Assembly (NCBI GenBank): GCA_027922465.2
Contig: BQMF02000119.1
Coordinates: 905,629-969,628, forward strand
Source of the DNA: Turritopsis dohrnii
Lineage: Eukaryota > Cnidaria > Hydrozoa > Anthoathecata > Oceaniidae
Reading direction: 5' to 3'
DNA length: 64,000 bases
Shown: positions 9,566 through 20,421 of the stretch, one piece after another
Position numbering within the stretch: position 1 is the first letter of the stretch
Layout of the letters: every line of letters starts with the position of its first letter
Position numbers and translations under genes: made by a program
Notes under the pieces: generated by a model
The model's database searches: none
What the model was told of the DNA's origin: nothing
Seen by the model: the letters and a program-made list of their open reading frames with translations, nothing else

Positions 9566-10909
9566 TTGTTTCAAGTCACCCCGTGTTACGGTATCAGAGA
9601 TAAACTGTTAAGAGAGGGCGTAATTACTCATAATGCATCCACAATTTGTGAAGATTGTTTTAACAGATATTCCCATGACCGAGGCCATTTAAGCGAAGAT
9701 GAGCAGCTTGAGGTAGAAATTGCTGCAGATATCCAGGCATTAAAACGCCACGGCAATACGTTTGCCGACGATTACAGTGCTGAGGAATGGGTTTCACATA
9801 GACCAAAGAGTTTGATTTACATTTTGAAGAGAATTTGTAAGTTCCCTGTTGTAAGTACAACACGAAATTATTTTTCATTGGCTCACGTTATCGAGTCAAT
9901 TTACAAGTGTTGTGATTCACACTTGGTGCTTCCGCAGGCCTTAAATAAAAATACCGTCACGGAAAGGTTGACAAGGTCAAAACAAATTGTCAATTTAAAT
10001 GCGAGTGTTACTCCTTCCGGAGGTTACCAACATGTTTGTGATTTCATACACAATCACTGTGCTGGAGAATTGAAATTCCCAGAAGGTGATGTCAAGGCGT
10101 CCTTTGATAACGCCCAGAAAATTGGCAAAACATGGCAATTTAAAAGCAACCAAAAAATGCCATCGAGTGTAATTTCCGTTCACTCCCAAATCATTCTTGG
10201 AGGAAAAAAATGCAATATTTGGAGCATTTGAATCCAAAGTATTGGCTTCATGATGACTTTGATGCTGCCCAAATGTTAAATCTTGGGAACAAGGATTTAT
10301 TTCGAGCCTCTCGAGACGATTTCATAGCAAAGAGAATGATGGCTTTAATTGAGAGGTCCAATGACGTATTAACCATAGTGAACGAAAGGAAACGCCACCG
10401 TGATGTTAAATTTTGTGTGAGCTGTCATCACGAGAATGATTCCTCCTACAGAGTTTGTCGAGTTTGTGGTAACGGGACGCTAGAAAGGAGGGAATATGTC
10501 ATCCAAAGTGAATACAATACCGATACATCGGAATATTTCCCGAGAATTCCGTCACACTCAGCAAAGCAGGAAGTAATTTGTGGTGAACCTGACTTTATAA
10601 ATCCTAGTGGCTATGAAGCAATCGCTACTGTGTTGAGGAAGCTTGGGGAACGGTCAGGTACAGCGATAGTGTTTTTTTCATTCGATGTTTACGAAAACGT
10701 CCGCATTAGTTTTATGATCTATGATCAAAAGTACCATGTTTGTTACAGGGATTAAGCTTTATGGTACTGGACTACGCGAGTGGCTATTTGTGGAGGTAGA
10801 TGGCACAATTTTTAATATAGTGATATCATTGATAAAGAAATGCATGCACTGCGTACGCTGTAAGCAGTCAAAGTATGATGTAACATCGTTCAATGTAAGA
10901 CTAATTTGA
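9566..10909 (+). pseudogene. Unrecognised, probably transposon-related gene broken by frameshifts
   Basis: Three overlapping frames (9566-10231, 10210-10755, 10721-10909) read as one protein-like sequence with shifts near an A-run at 10205 and near 10740. Visible features are CEDCFNRYSHDRGH near the start, a conserved-looking TPSGGY...GDVKASFDNAQKIGKT stretch around 10010-10135, and a four-cysteine zinc-ribbon-like cluster (CVSC...CRVC) at 10410-10480. I cannot name the family. The composition is typical of large multi-copy uncharacterised genes in invertebrates, and it sits between two transposon remnants. It has no recognisable DDE or RT motifs, so no function is claimed. Confidence 0.5.
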
Positions 10910-10959
10910 ATTATAAGTCAATAATTGGCATGATCTTCTGTTTATGATAAATACGTATA

Positions 10960-13006
10960 CTTTTTGGGGTTTTAGGGTCAAACCCAACTTTACCGGGGAA
11001 TCCTTTGATGTGAACCAGCTTGCTCGATTAGCAGATCGACAAGGAATGCGTCTGGTGCCGAAGAAGCAGCCACAAAAGCAACAAAGCTGATTGCAGATAC
11101 TGTGGTGAGCATGTGCCACATAAAAGCCCATGCAAGGCTTGAAGTGTAACATGCAATAACTGTGGTCGGAAAGGACACTAAGCACGAGTCTGTGAAACCA
11201 AGAAAGTTAACAGGATCAAGACACAGCCAGTTCAGACAGAACTGGGCGCTAGTGAAAATATGCTCCAAACTCGGGAAGTTCCCAAAACATACCCCTCCAC
11301 TGTAGCACGACTTATGGTGGCTCAACAAGAACTAGAGATGGAGGTTGATTCGGCTGCAGAAGCTAACATCTTACCACACAAGATATACAAGCAGCTATTT
11401 GCAGCCATACCCTTACGTAGTTGTTGCGAAGTTGCAACCCTACAATTCTGATGCACAACCCGTTTTAGGTGCGTTTGAGACCGTGATTGAAACACAGAAA
11501 GGCAACAGCGTAATAGCAACCATCTATGTAACCGAGAGTAACTACAACCTACCTCTGCTCGGAAAATATACAGCGTTCGACCTAGGCATCCTTAGTATCA
11601 ACTGCAACAGCCTGGAGACAAAAGAGACAGACATCACGCCAGTTACACAGGATCAAGACACAGCCAGTTCAGACAGAACTGGGCGCTAGTGAAAATATGC
11701 TCCAAACTCGGGAAGTTCCCAAAACATACCCCTCCACTGTAGCACGACTTATGGTGGCTCAACAAGAACTAGAGATGGAGGTTGATTCGGCTGCAGAAGC
11801 TAACATCTTACCACACAAGATATACAAGCAGCTATTTGCAGCCATACCCTTACGTAGTTGTTGCGAAGTTGCAACCCTACAATTCTGATGCACAACCCGT
11901 TTTAGGTGCGTTTGAGACCGTGATTGAAACACAGAAAGGCAACAGCGTAATAGCAACCATCTATGTAACCGAGAGTAACTACAACCTACCTCTGCTCGGA
12001 AAATATACAGCGTTCGACCTAGGCATCCTTAGTATCAACTGCAACAGCCTGGAGACAAAAGAGACAGACATCACGCCAGTTACACACCTGGAATATCAGG
12101 AGACCAACCCTGTCTCGCATATGGACTATCGAGAGCTAGCAAAACGGATCACCAAGGACACAGAGTGTATTCGCCTAGAACATCGCCTGCAGGAGGCAGC
12201 TGACAAGCCGGAACAGAAAATACAAGACATTCTTCAGCATTATGATAACGTCTTCCAAGGAATTGGAAAGCACAAATACCGTCAAGTCAAACTTCACATC
12301 GATGAGACGGAACCGCCAGTTGTTCAGGTACAGCGACGGGTGCCATTTGCACACAGAGACAAATTCAAAAACCACCTTGAGGAACTCGAAAAAGAAGACG
12401 TAATTCAGAGAGTTGAAGGCCCCACAGACTGGGTCTCCAACATTGTCATAACCCCGAAAGCGGATCTGAACAAAATTAGAATGAACATAGATATGACCAC
12501 AGCCAACAAGGCAATTAGACGCACAAGACACGTAATTCCCACAGTAGAAGAACTACGATATAAGATGAATGGAGCCCGATACTTCACAAGGCTGGACATG
12601 AATCACGGGTACCACCAGTTTGAGCTGGATGAGTCGTCACGTCACATAACGTCCTTTTATACTCACAAAGGACTGAGGCAGTTCAAGAGGCTGAACTTCG
12701 GAATCAACTCAGCAGCAGACATCTTCCACGAGGAGATGACCAACACTCTGGGAGACATTCCCAATTGTGATAACATCTACGATGACATCCTCATATATGT
12801 AGTCACACAGCGCGAACATGACCTAGCCTTGATTCGAACTCTGCAGCGACTGCTGGATTGTGGTCTGACATCAGGAAAGGACAAATGTCAGTTCAACGTA
12901 CCCTCAGTGAAATTCTTCGGCTTCATCTTTTCTGCAGACGGAGTGTCAGCTGATCCCGAGAAGGTAGCCGCCATAGACGCTATGACGACACCAACCAACG
13001 CTACCG
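10960..13006 (+). mobile_element. Gypsy LTR retrotransposon, 5' part: zinc knuckles, protease, reverse transcriptase (interrupted)
   Basis: Order gag to pol. Two CCHC-type knuckles lie at 11088-11195 (CRYC...H...C and CNNCGRKGH, with stop codons between and after). A retropepsin-like VDSAAEANI follows at 11342, where the usual DSG/DTG is DSA. Reverse transcriptase occupies about 12320-13006, with FTRLDMNHGYHQFELD (motif A) and IYDDILIY (catalytic YDD). The gag start and 5' LTR are not seen. A frameshift lies between protease and the next segment near 11390-11430, and it is present in both copies of the 437-bp duplication. The frame stops being Gypsy at 13006 and continues in phase at 57385 after the inserted transposon. 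Confidence 0.9.
11210..12083 (+). repeat. 437-bp perfect tandem duplication inside Gypsy protease region
   Basis: Unit one 11210-11646 and unit two 11647-12083. The encoded peptides are identical in both, including the internal frameshift. The junction lies at ACAGGATCAAG. Either a very recent duplication or an assembly artefact. Confidence 0.95.
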
Positions 13007-13060
13007 CACATCCGTTTAAATCATGTTGCAACTGATTATTTTAGTATGCGCATGCGTGGA
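13003..13060 (+). repeat. Left terminal inverted repeat and target duplication of the RAG1-N-like transposon
   Basis: The target duplication ACCG (13003-13006) precedes CACATCCGTTT at 13007. The outer 11 bp match the right end (CACGTCCGTTT, inverted) with one difference. After a variable spacer both ends share a TATGCGCA(T/C)GCG block. Confidence 0.75.
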
Positions 13061-13473
13061 ATTTTCAAAAATTTGTTTACCAATCGCCTAGGGTGAATCC
13101 GCCATATTTGGTCACATGTACCCTAAAAAAAACATTCAATTTGGGCTCTTTAAAGTATTATTTCAATTAAAAAAGTAATTTGTCCAATTTCAGTTGGACC
13201 AAGGATTTATATTCTGTGAATGTTGCATAATAACAGCACGTTCTACGAATATTATAGCGCAAAATCTACCAAGAAAGTAAACCAGCCACATGCTAACTTA
13301 CCTTCACTTTGTATTGGTAATTTACAAATTCAAGAGTTTTTCAGGCACTAAGTCCAACTGATCCTCAAACATATACCTTTTCTCTACACTGTGTGCAAGT
13401 ATCTTGGTAGGCCCAATTTTTTTAAAGAAAATAATCTCGATTGTCTAAGTGGTACTGTAGCCCCACATAAAAC
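13061..13473. other. 5' non-coding region of the RAG1-N-like transposon
   Basis: No ORF of note. It follows the terminal repeat and precedes the first coding exon, so it should contain the promoter and 5' leader. I see no clear TATA box or other site. Confidence 0.4.
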
Positions 13474-14375
13474 ATGGCGTCCCTAAGTACACACATGGAA
13501 AAGCTAGCTTTGCTATGCAGAATTTGCAGTAACTGTATCGAAGAAAAGCCTAAAGCAGTTAAGGGATTGTCAGTAGAAATAAAATCAGCTTTCTATATCG
13601 ATATTACCAACGATTCGATCGAAACCCACCCACCCAACATGTGCAACAAGTGCTTGAAAAAAATGAGGAACATAATTTCAAGAAATACCACTTTCGAAAA
13701 CAACCTTGAAATAAGTCAGTGGACTGAACATACAGAAGACTGTTTAATCTGCAAGCTACCCACTACCCAATACAAAAAAGGTGGACGACCAGTCAAAAAA
13801 AAGGAAGAGGAGGGAGACCCAAGTCGGACAATTCAATATGGACCAGACCTGTTTTAAATTGTTTGAAGGAAACCATCAAAGTAGTTCATATACCTAACTA
13901 CAGCATTTCGGAAAATATCAATCCCCATTTGCACTTGTGTGTTTGCAAATTATGCAACAACATTATTAAACAGGCTGTTACCCTATCCTGTCAGCATTCG
14001 TTTTGTTTGGAATGCATTTTTCCATACATCGAGGGAAAACAAAAAGAAAGTACAGTTTGTCCAACATGTGGCAGTAATTTTCATAATATTGTTGAAGCAA
14101 AGACAGTCAACGAAATGTTACTGTGCTTGAAAGTTGAATGCCACAAAAAATGTGGAGCTACGTTTGCAATGACAGAAGATGACAAAAAAACACTCCATCA
14201 AAATATTTGTAATGGCCCACATAAAGCAACAGAAATGAAGGTTTCGGAAATATTCCAGCTTAATGAACAAACACCAATTCCTCGGGAAGTAGAAGATGCA
14301 GTGCTACATGTCGTGAAAAATAAAATATCAAAAAGTAGCACCGGTTTGGCAGAATTCAAGTCGGGTGGACCGAGG
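13474..14375 (+). pseudogene. RAG1 N-terminal-like zinc domain plus RING finger, first coding exon of the transposase
   Basis: The N-terminal part reads LALLCRICSNCIEE ... FYIDITNDSIETHPPNMCNKC ... WTEHTEDCLICKL, then GGRP. The spacing of cysteines and the sequences LCRIC, D-SIHP-like and H-H-C-IC match the non-core zinc region of RAG1 (established family). The second part, from about 13863, is a C3HC4 RING: CKLC, SCQHSFCLECI, CPTCG, followed by a C2H2-like CHKKCGATF...H motif, as in the RAG1 zinc dimerisation domain. A one-base shift in an A-run near 13800 separates the two frames. The exon ends with a GT donor at 14376. RAG1's N-terminal RING is a ubiquitin ligase; whether this one is active is unknown. 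Confidence 0.85.
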
Positions 14376-14670
14376 GTAAGAATCTCATAGTATTAAATAA
14401 AATTATATCATAAATTTTAAAAACACAGACATAAACAATACTCTCAAGTTCCAATAAATCAGGCCAGGATGCTTTTTCAAAGAAAAAATCCACTAATGAC
14501 CAGTGAAATTATCTAACCTCTGTTTATTCCACAGACTCTTACTATTCCGAGCTAGATAGTATCATTCAAAAATGAAATACTAAAGTGCAAATATTTCTAC
14601 ATTATATTTACTCTATCTTAGCCTTTATTTATCCAAACAACACCAAAAGCTTACACACCTAACTCCACAG

Positions 14671-17103
14671 CATCCAAAAGCACCTTGCGCAATAGAACAA
14701 GAACGCTTCACCAAAATTTAAGTCATTCCTCAGGAAGTGATGGAAAATTGAATCAAACATCGTTGTTGGTTAAATCCTTCACAGAAGAGGATAGACGAAA
14801 ACTTTTAGAAGCAGCGCATATTTCACCTATTGAAATTGGGCCAGAAGCTTTGGTGGCTTTAAAAGCAGACATGGGCATTCCCTGGACTAAATTGCAAACA
14901 ATGGCCAGGCAAGTACATATTCTATTACTTCCATTTATCATTGATGCAGCTCATAACAGTATTACATTAAATTTAGATGGCTTAAATCTTTCAACATTAA
15001 AGCTGCATCTTCTGCTAAACAGAGACAAGTAGCATCTTCTTGGTCATCGGATAACCTGAAAGTGGAAGAAACACCTTTGAGCTTTGAATCCAAAGATAAA
15101 AAAGGCATCTATGAAATCCGTTCTGCACCCTGGGCATATATTGAAAATTTGCCAGAGAATATTACCAACTATATAGATAATTTAAGCAAGTAGGTTTTCT
15201 GGGCTATTTTGACATAAATGTTCATGCATGCATGCATACTTTATGTATTATAATATTGTTACATAAATTTCACTAGATTTGATCGTTTGATTGAATTACC
15301 TTCGTTTAATGATGAGATTCACTTGAAAGTTGGTGGAGATCATGGCGGAGGGTCTTTCAAAATGAGCTACCAGGTTGCCAACATTGATAAACCAAATAGC
15401 AAGAATAACACGGTTGTCTTCTCCCTATTTGAAGCAAAAGACAGACGAATAAATTTAAGCATAACATTGTCTCGCTTCAAAGCAGAAATTGAACAATTGC
15501 AAAGATCATTTTGGCAGTAGGTATTCTTCAAAGGTTTTCTTACGTCACTCCACCAACTTCTGATAAGACAAAATTTTCTTTCCAGAACAAAATCAATACG
15601 GACATTCATGTTTGGGGACTATGAATTTCTTTGTGTCATGTATGGCTTAACTGGTGCAAATGGTAAGTCTTTTGGCATGATCATTCATCTTTACAAAGAG
15701 CCTAGAACAGAATTTATGAACAACATGCATGCATACTTTATGTATTATAATATTGTTACATAAATTTCACTAGATTTGATCGTTTGATTGAATTACCTTC
15801 GTTTAATGATGAGATTCACTTGAAAGTTGGTGGAGATCATGGCGGAGGGTCTTTCAAAATGAGCTACCAGGTTGCCAACATTGATAAACCAAATAGCAAG
15901 AATAACACGGTTGTCTTCTCCCTATTTGAAGCAAAAGACAGACGAATAAATTTAAGCATAACATTGTCTCGCTTCAAAGCAGAAATTGAACAATTGCAAA
16001 GATCATTTTGGCAGTAGGTACTCTTCAAAGGTTTTCTTACGTCACTCCACCAACTTCTGATAAGACAAAATTTTCTTTCCAGAACAAAATCAATACGGAC
16101 ATTCATGTTTGGGGACTATGAATTTCTTTGTGTCATGTATGGCTTAACTGGTGCAAATGGTAAGTCTTTTGGCATGATCATTCATCTTTACAAAGAGCCT
16201 AGAACAGAATTTATGAACAATTATATCTGATACAGGACGTCACTGTTGCCTGTTTTGCAATATCACCACCTCTGAAATGCAGAAAGCTCTCCATGAACGT
16301 GGAAGATTCCAAAACCGCACATTGGATTCACTCAAAAGAGATCATGAGAATTTTCAAGCTGAGGGAAGTAATGTTAAACAAGCTAAATTGTTTAACAATG
16401 TGATAAGCGAACCAATCTTTGATATCCCTATTGATCAGGTACAACATATAGTAATATTTTTAAAAGAAAGTATGCAATTATAAATTTAACTGTTCATCAA
16501 AATATAGGTTGCACCACCAGGACTCCATATATCTCTTGGGATATATTTGAAATTCTTCAATATGTTTGAAGACCGTTGCCATCTTCTTGACTTAAAGATT
16601 GCTGAATCGAGTAATGTAGGATTTGCAGAAATCCAAGAATTTGCAAAACTACAATCCCAAATTAAAGATTAACAACGTTCCGTCAATGACTGTCATGAAA
16701 AAATAATCTTAGGTATTATAAATCAATATTATCCTTTTGTTAGAACCAGAATGAAAAGATTATCCTTTGTTGATAATTATTGGAAAATTTTAGTACATGA
16801 TGCGATCGCCCAAAATATCCTTAAATCACCAGATGAGGGAAGTATCATTGCAAGAAAAGGTAGGCATTAGTTCTAGACATTTTTAAATGACAGAGATAGA
16901 GATAATTGACACTGTTTTAAAAATATTAAGTATCTTCTTAACAGGAAAAAGAAATGGATAAACTGATAAAACAAAGTGAAGTCAACCGAAATGTAGGCCC
17001 GTGTGTGAAACGTGTTGATGACCTTTTGTCAGAGGTCCATGTCCACAGACAAGCGTACCACGGAAAAAGCTTTGTTGGCAACCATGTACATAAAATGCTG
17101 AAG
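14671..17103 (+). pseudogene. RAG1-N-like transposase, middle exons with first catalytic region
   Basis: Exons by GT-AG boundaries (one GC-AG at 14908): 14671-14908, 14977-15189, 15277-15516, 15586-15662, 16236-16438, 16509-16860, 16945-17103. They encode APWAYIENLP, then HLKVGGDHGGGSFKMSYQ with an invariant-looking Asp, KPNS, SLFEAKD, FGDYEFLCVMYGLTGANG, RHCCLFC, PPGLHISLGIYLKFF and GKSFVGNHVHKMLK. The order Asp-KPNS-CxxC-LH-x-x-x-G loosely parallels the RAG1 core, although the second RAG1 Asp position reads Ser in LHISLG. The exons at 15277 and 15586 are repeated in a 497-bp tandem duplication. A TAA near 16669 interrupts the frame. The last donor at 17104 opens a 39-kb intron. Confidence 0.75.
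15227..16220 (+). repeat. 497-bp tandem duplication of two transposase exons
   Basis: Units 15227-15723 and 15724-16220 differ at about one base (GTATTC versus GTACTC after the first exon). Each contains the exon with the GGDHGGG motif and the next exon. A transcript using both would repeat the catalytic Asp segment. Confidence 0.95.
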
Positions 17104-17468
17104 GTAAATGTCATACCATAATCAAGAATTTATTTGAACACTTTCCAAGTTTTCTTGACTTCTTTTTTTCATCGTTTAGAGCATTTTGATTATTCAAGCC
17201 TATAGAAAATAATTTACATATTCATATATGTTCATATATATATATATATATATCTATTAGCAACTTTTGGTTTACAATTCATATCAAAATATGCGTTATT
17301 AGGTAAACATGAAACTTACGTCGACATTTTCGTGTCGACCAAAGTTTTGTCGTAATCTCTAATCTCACTTTCATGTAAAATTTTTTCAATCGACACAATG
17401 CACCTTTGTTTAATTAGCTTACATAATCAAAAGCTGAGAAATCTACCAATTGGCTCTTTTTAATCGTG
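17104..17468. other. Intron of the transposase up to the Polinton
   Basis: Non-coding. Contains an AT microsatellite near 17230-17253 and a segment with GTCGAC motifs (17320-17325, 17334-17348) that recurs inverted at 55999-56013 and 56133-56138 near the other end of the intron, suggesting ends of an older inserted element. Confidence 0.5.
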
Positions 17469-17473
17469 AGTTA

Positions 17474-17745
17474 AGAGATAGGAAAGTGCCGATGCTAGCC
17501 CAAAATCATACGATGTCGGGGAATTTCCCTACTATAGCTATCATATAAGATCTTTGTTTTCATAACGCGATATGAGTTACGAAACGTGCTATTTTGATTA
17601 CATAAGTAGTTTCTATTATTATAACCACAAATTACTCATAAACGTAAACAATATCATAAAAATGTAGTAAAAAGCAGTTTGTAGTAGTTTCATTTTTATA
17701 ATATAAATGAGCTAATAATACATATGACATCTGTATTGAGACGTA
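17474..17745 (+). repeat. Left terminal inverted repeat of the Polinton
   Basis: Reverse complement of 32140-32440 at the outer end, then diverging inward. The inner part resembles the internal direct copy at 22049-22237 more closely (shared TTTACGTTTATGAG on the inverted strand). Followed at 17758-17803 by two copies of a 22-bp GAGTCTTACAGTAGTCTTAT unit. Confidence 0.9.
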
Positions 17746-17846
17746 AATTATTCTCTTATAGGAGTCTTACAGTAGTCTTATAGGAGTCTTACAGTAGTCT
17801 TATATTTTTTGTTACAAGAGTCATGTAACAAATAACGTCAACCTGT

Positions 17847-18452
17847 TTAACAAATCACATGCGTTCTCGGATGTTCCATTCTCATGACTAGGCACGTGTG
17901 TTTCCCTCCTTTCAGTTTTTCCTTGACATCTTTCAATTCTTCTTGTGAATCAATCACATCATTCTCTTCATGAATAGTGGCTAGATCGTTTCTATCTTTT
18001 GGATACCACACATATAACATTTTAGCTTGCCGTCGTAAATCTTTAGGTATAGCTGTGTATGATTGTGTAAGTAACCATAGCGAATGATTTCGATGTCTAC
18101 CACTAATTGCCAACTCGAGCAAAGGGTTTCTCTTTTTGTCCAATTTTTCATCAGCTATGATGTCGTCAATGAGGAATAAGGTTTTGTATCCGGCGCAAAA
18201 GAAGTCCATTTTCTTAATATATTCATACAAAGATCCTTCCGGTTCAATTAAAATCACATAGCTGTCATTCCAGAACCACTTCCGATCTCTGTAAGTCTGA
18301 TTCCACCTCAAGGTGGGACATATAATCACGATGAAATCAAAGTGATCAAAATATTCATTTTCTAATAATTTTATGACACGATCCGTTTTGCCGCACGATG
18401 TTGGTCCGACGAATAATGCTGTGTGAGGTTCTTTCATGTAAAGTGTGTTCAT
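17847..18452 (-). CDS. Polinton A32-like DNA-packaging ATPase
   Basis: 201 residues, intact. Walker A GPTSCGKT lies at residues about 17-24, Walker B LFLIDDI around 92-98, followed by LLELAISGRHRNHSLWLLTQSY with the conserved Gly-Arg and Gln of the FtsK/HerA packaging ATPase family. This enzyme drives genome entry into the capsid in Polintons, adintoviruses and large DNA viruses. It is the last gene of a minus-strand set starting with the penton-like gene. Its start lies 4 bp downstream of the major capsid stop, so the genes are almost contiguous and may share a transcript. It is the intact version of 3031-3635. Confidence 0.92.
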   Translation of the reverse strand: MNTLYMKEPHTALFVGPTSCGKTDRVIKLLENEYFDHFDFIVIICPTLRWNQTYRDRKWFWNDSYVILIEPEGSLYEYIKKMDFFCAGYKTLFLIDDIIADEKLDKKRNPLLELAISGRHRNHSLWLLTQSYTAIPKDLRRQAKMLYVWYPKDRNDLATIHEENDVIDSQEELKDVKEKLKGGKHTCLVMRMEHPRTHVIC

Positions 18453-18456
18453 TTTA

Positions 18457-19773
18457 CTAATATAATGTAGACATAAATTGACCGTTTTGTATGTTTAATT
18501 GAGCATCCATTATTAGATATATATATGCGTTTAAGTTTCCTGCAGTTTCAGCGGTCTTTTCAATCTGTAAAGTGATGCCTTCACTTGCATTTTCAATCCT
18601 TCGACCGGTCCCATGCAAAGCATTCTCATCAATTGTTCTGAAATCTAACCATAGAGCATACTTGTTTGTCAAGTAATCAGAGACTTTTACATCGTGTAAT
18701 CCCAAGCGCTTTCGGTTTTCGCCGACGCTATTATCTTTTGGTTTTCCTTCAGCAAAATACTTGCAAATCTCATTGTATTGTTCAAACGGCTGCATCCCTT
18801 GAGCAAAAAGTTGGTTAGGTTTCCCCTCGACGATGACAGATACCTTTTCGATCTTTGGATTGTAGAATTTACAGGTTTCTCGTTTGTAGGATTTTTCTTC
18901 TTCAAATAGAACCAAAATACCCTTCAAAGATTTGGCTGGTGTGTTGAATGACCAATTCCATGTTGTGTCTGACTTGTTTACTCTAATTTGTCTGTGCCGC
19001 AAAACCCTATCATAGAGCAAAGCCATGTTTTGATATTCAGAAGCGATTTGTCTAGCCAACGTGGGTTGTGTCACAAGCTCATATTCAAGTGAGATGTTGG
19101 ATATTTTGTATTTACCATCTGGGTTACGTTTTTGACCTGCGGCAGTATCTGGAGGGTCAGAATAAATAACTCGGTTATAGTCGTTAAATGTGATCTCGTA
19201 GCATAACCTATTACCTAAACCTGCTTGATAATATGGAATAGTACTATCTAGCATCTCAAAGTCGAGTGGAATGACAAACTTGTTTTTATAGGTGTCAGCA
19301 ATGGCTTTGTCTTCCGCATCATCGTCCTTTTTATCTGAAGCACCAATCCTCAATTTCATACAATTCTCTGTACACCCATCGTCGATGATGATACCCTGTC
19401 TTATCGCGTTTCTCTTTTCAAACTTGGTTAACCATAAATCTCTGTAACACCCGAAAAGATCAAAGTCATCGATGCTCAATATCTCGTTACCTTCGAACTT
19501 GACAGCCAACTTTTTAACGATAGCTCTCCCAATGTTACTGACCAATGTTCTTTTTGAGTCAGCTTTCGACTCGAGTTCAATATCAAAACTTAGATTCGTT
19601 GTTCCTGGGATAATAACATCATCGCTTCCTAAATTTGGAAACCTAACCAACAATAGCTGATTTTGATCGATCTCACTCGGATTGTGTGTGACAATTACTT
19701 TTTGACGAGAACCTTTTACACCGCGGGCAGTTCTAAGTGAACGTTCTGGATTTAACCTCTTTCCATACTCCAT
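18457..19773 (-). CDS. Polinton major capsid protein (double jelly-roll)
   Basis: 438 residues, intact, starting MEYGKRLNPERSL. Gene order penton-like/major capsid/ATPase, length and beta-rich sequence with FVIPLDFEMLDSTIPYYQAGLGNRL in the middle fit the hexon-like double jelly-roll protein of Polinton and adintovirus-type elements. Conserved stretches include FDLFGCYRDLWL and NMALLYDRVLRHRQIRV. The ending ...FMSTLY is taken as the native C-terminus because the copy at 3617 is changed by a TA-repeat expansion. No enzymatic motif is expected. The protein would form the capsid shell with the penton-like protein at the vertices. Confidence 0.75.
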   Translation of the reverse strand: MEYGKRLNPERSLRTARGVKGSRQKVIVTHNPSEIDQNQLLLVRFPNLGSDDVIIPGTTNLSFDIELESKADSKRTLVSNIGRAIVKKLAVKFEGNEILSIDDFDLFGCYRDLWLTKFEKRNAIRQGIIIDDGCTENCMKLRIGASDKKDDDAEDKAIADTYKNKFVIPLDFEMLDSTIPYYQAGLGNRLCYEITFNDYNRVIYSDPPDTAAGQKRNPDGKYKISNISLEYELVTQPTLARQIASEYQNMALLYDRVLRHRQIRVNKSDTTWNWSFNTPAKSLKGILVLFEEEKSYKRETCKFYNPKIEKVSVIVEGKPNQLFAQGMQPFEQYNEICKYFAEGKPKDNSVGENRKRLGLHDVKVSDYLTNKYALWLDFRTIDENALHGTGRRIENASEGITLQIEKTAETAGNLNAYIYLIMDAQLNIQNGQFMSTLY

Positions 19774-19818
19774 TATTAATTATGATATATATAATTAATT
19801 ATTACTTTTTATCTCGTT

Positions 19819-20379
19819 TTAGCGGATATGCAAAACAACGGTTCTTCCTAGGTCTTCTTTTAGCATATTACCATGTTGATCTGTGATTTTCAACGTGAGA
19901 GACTGAAATACACCATTTTTTAATTTTTTGTACTGAGGGTTTTTAGGCTCAACATATGTGAAGTCACTATATTCAGCCTTGTGATGGGATAGTAAAATAT
20001 CACTTAGCTTACCATCCTCAAGATTTTGAGTGTTGTCGAGTTCAGAGAGATGCAAATTAATTTTGATTTTTTTAGCGAGCTTATTTGTTCTGATTATTCG
20101 AGGGTCTTTGCTTAATGAGGTAACTTCTGCATCACCCTTTAAAAAGGCACCTGCTAAAAAGGCATTCAATTCCCTACTCGTGAATGTTCCTTGAGGTACC
20201 AACTTTTTAGCTTTCCCATCAGCAGACAGTTTCAGTGTTAGATCTGTGGTTATTTCATACGTAACATTGTCTGCAAACATATCAACCAATGCAATTTCTT
20301 TTGAGCCATCCAAGTTTTGAATGGGGTAAGATAGATATACAGTCTTCTCACCCCTTACGAGATTTGCTGTGATATACAT
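19819..20379 (-). CDS. Polinton penton-like minor capsid protein, 186 aa
   Basis: Intact ORF from MYITANLVRGEK to VVLHIR. It precedes the major capsid gene by 45 bp on the same strand. Short length, repeated beta-like segments and a conserved LTLKITDQHGN near the end suggest a single jelly-roll fold, the penton of Polinton-type capsids. This is position-based inference. The start is 42 bp from the divergent 387-aa gene. Confidence 0.6.
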   Translation of the reverse strand: MYITANLVRGEKTVYLSYPIQNLDGSKEIALVDMFADNVTYEITTDLTLKLSADGKAKKLVPQGTFTSRELNAFLAGAFLKGDAEVTSLSKDPRIIRTNKLAKKIKINLHLSELDNTQNLEDGKLSDILLSHHKAEYSDFTYVEPKNPQYKKLKNGVFQSLTLKITDQHGNMLKEDLGRTVVLHIR

Positions 20380-20421
20380 TTTCTTGTATTAAATAGAAGA
20401 TAATATTATTAAATAATAATA
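20380..20421. promoter_or_regulatory. Divergent spacer between penton-like and 387-aa genes
   Basis: Only 42 bp, very AT-rich (TATTATTAAATAATAATA near the plus-strand start), separates two start codons facing away from each other. The same arrangement and similar sequence occur at 576-614 and 5559-5596. It must hold the initiation signals, or these must overlap the coding regions. Bidirectional promoter by inference. Confidence 0.5.

Noticed and set aside
13474..17103. Domesticated host RAG1 gene
   Set aside because: It has transposon ends and target duplication, frameshifts and stops, and lacks the RAG1 core motifs in their normal form.
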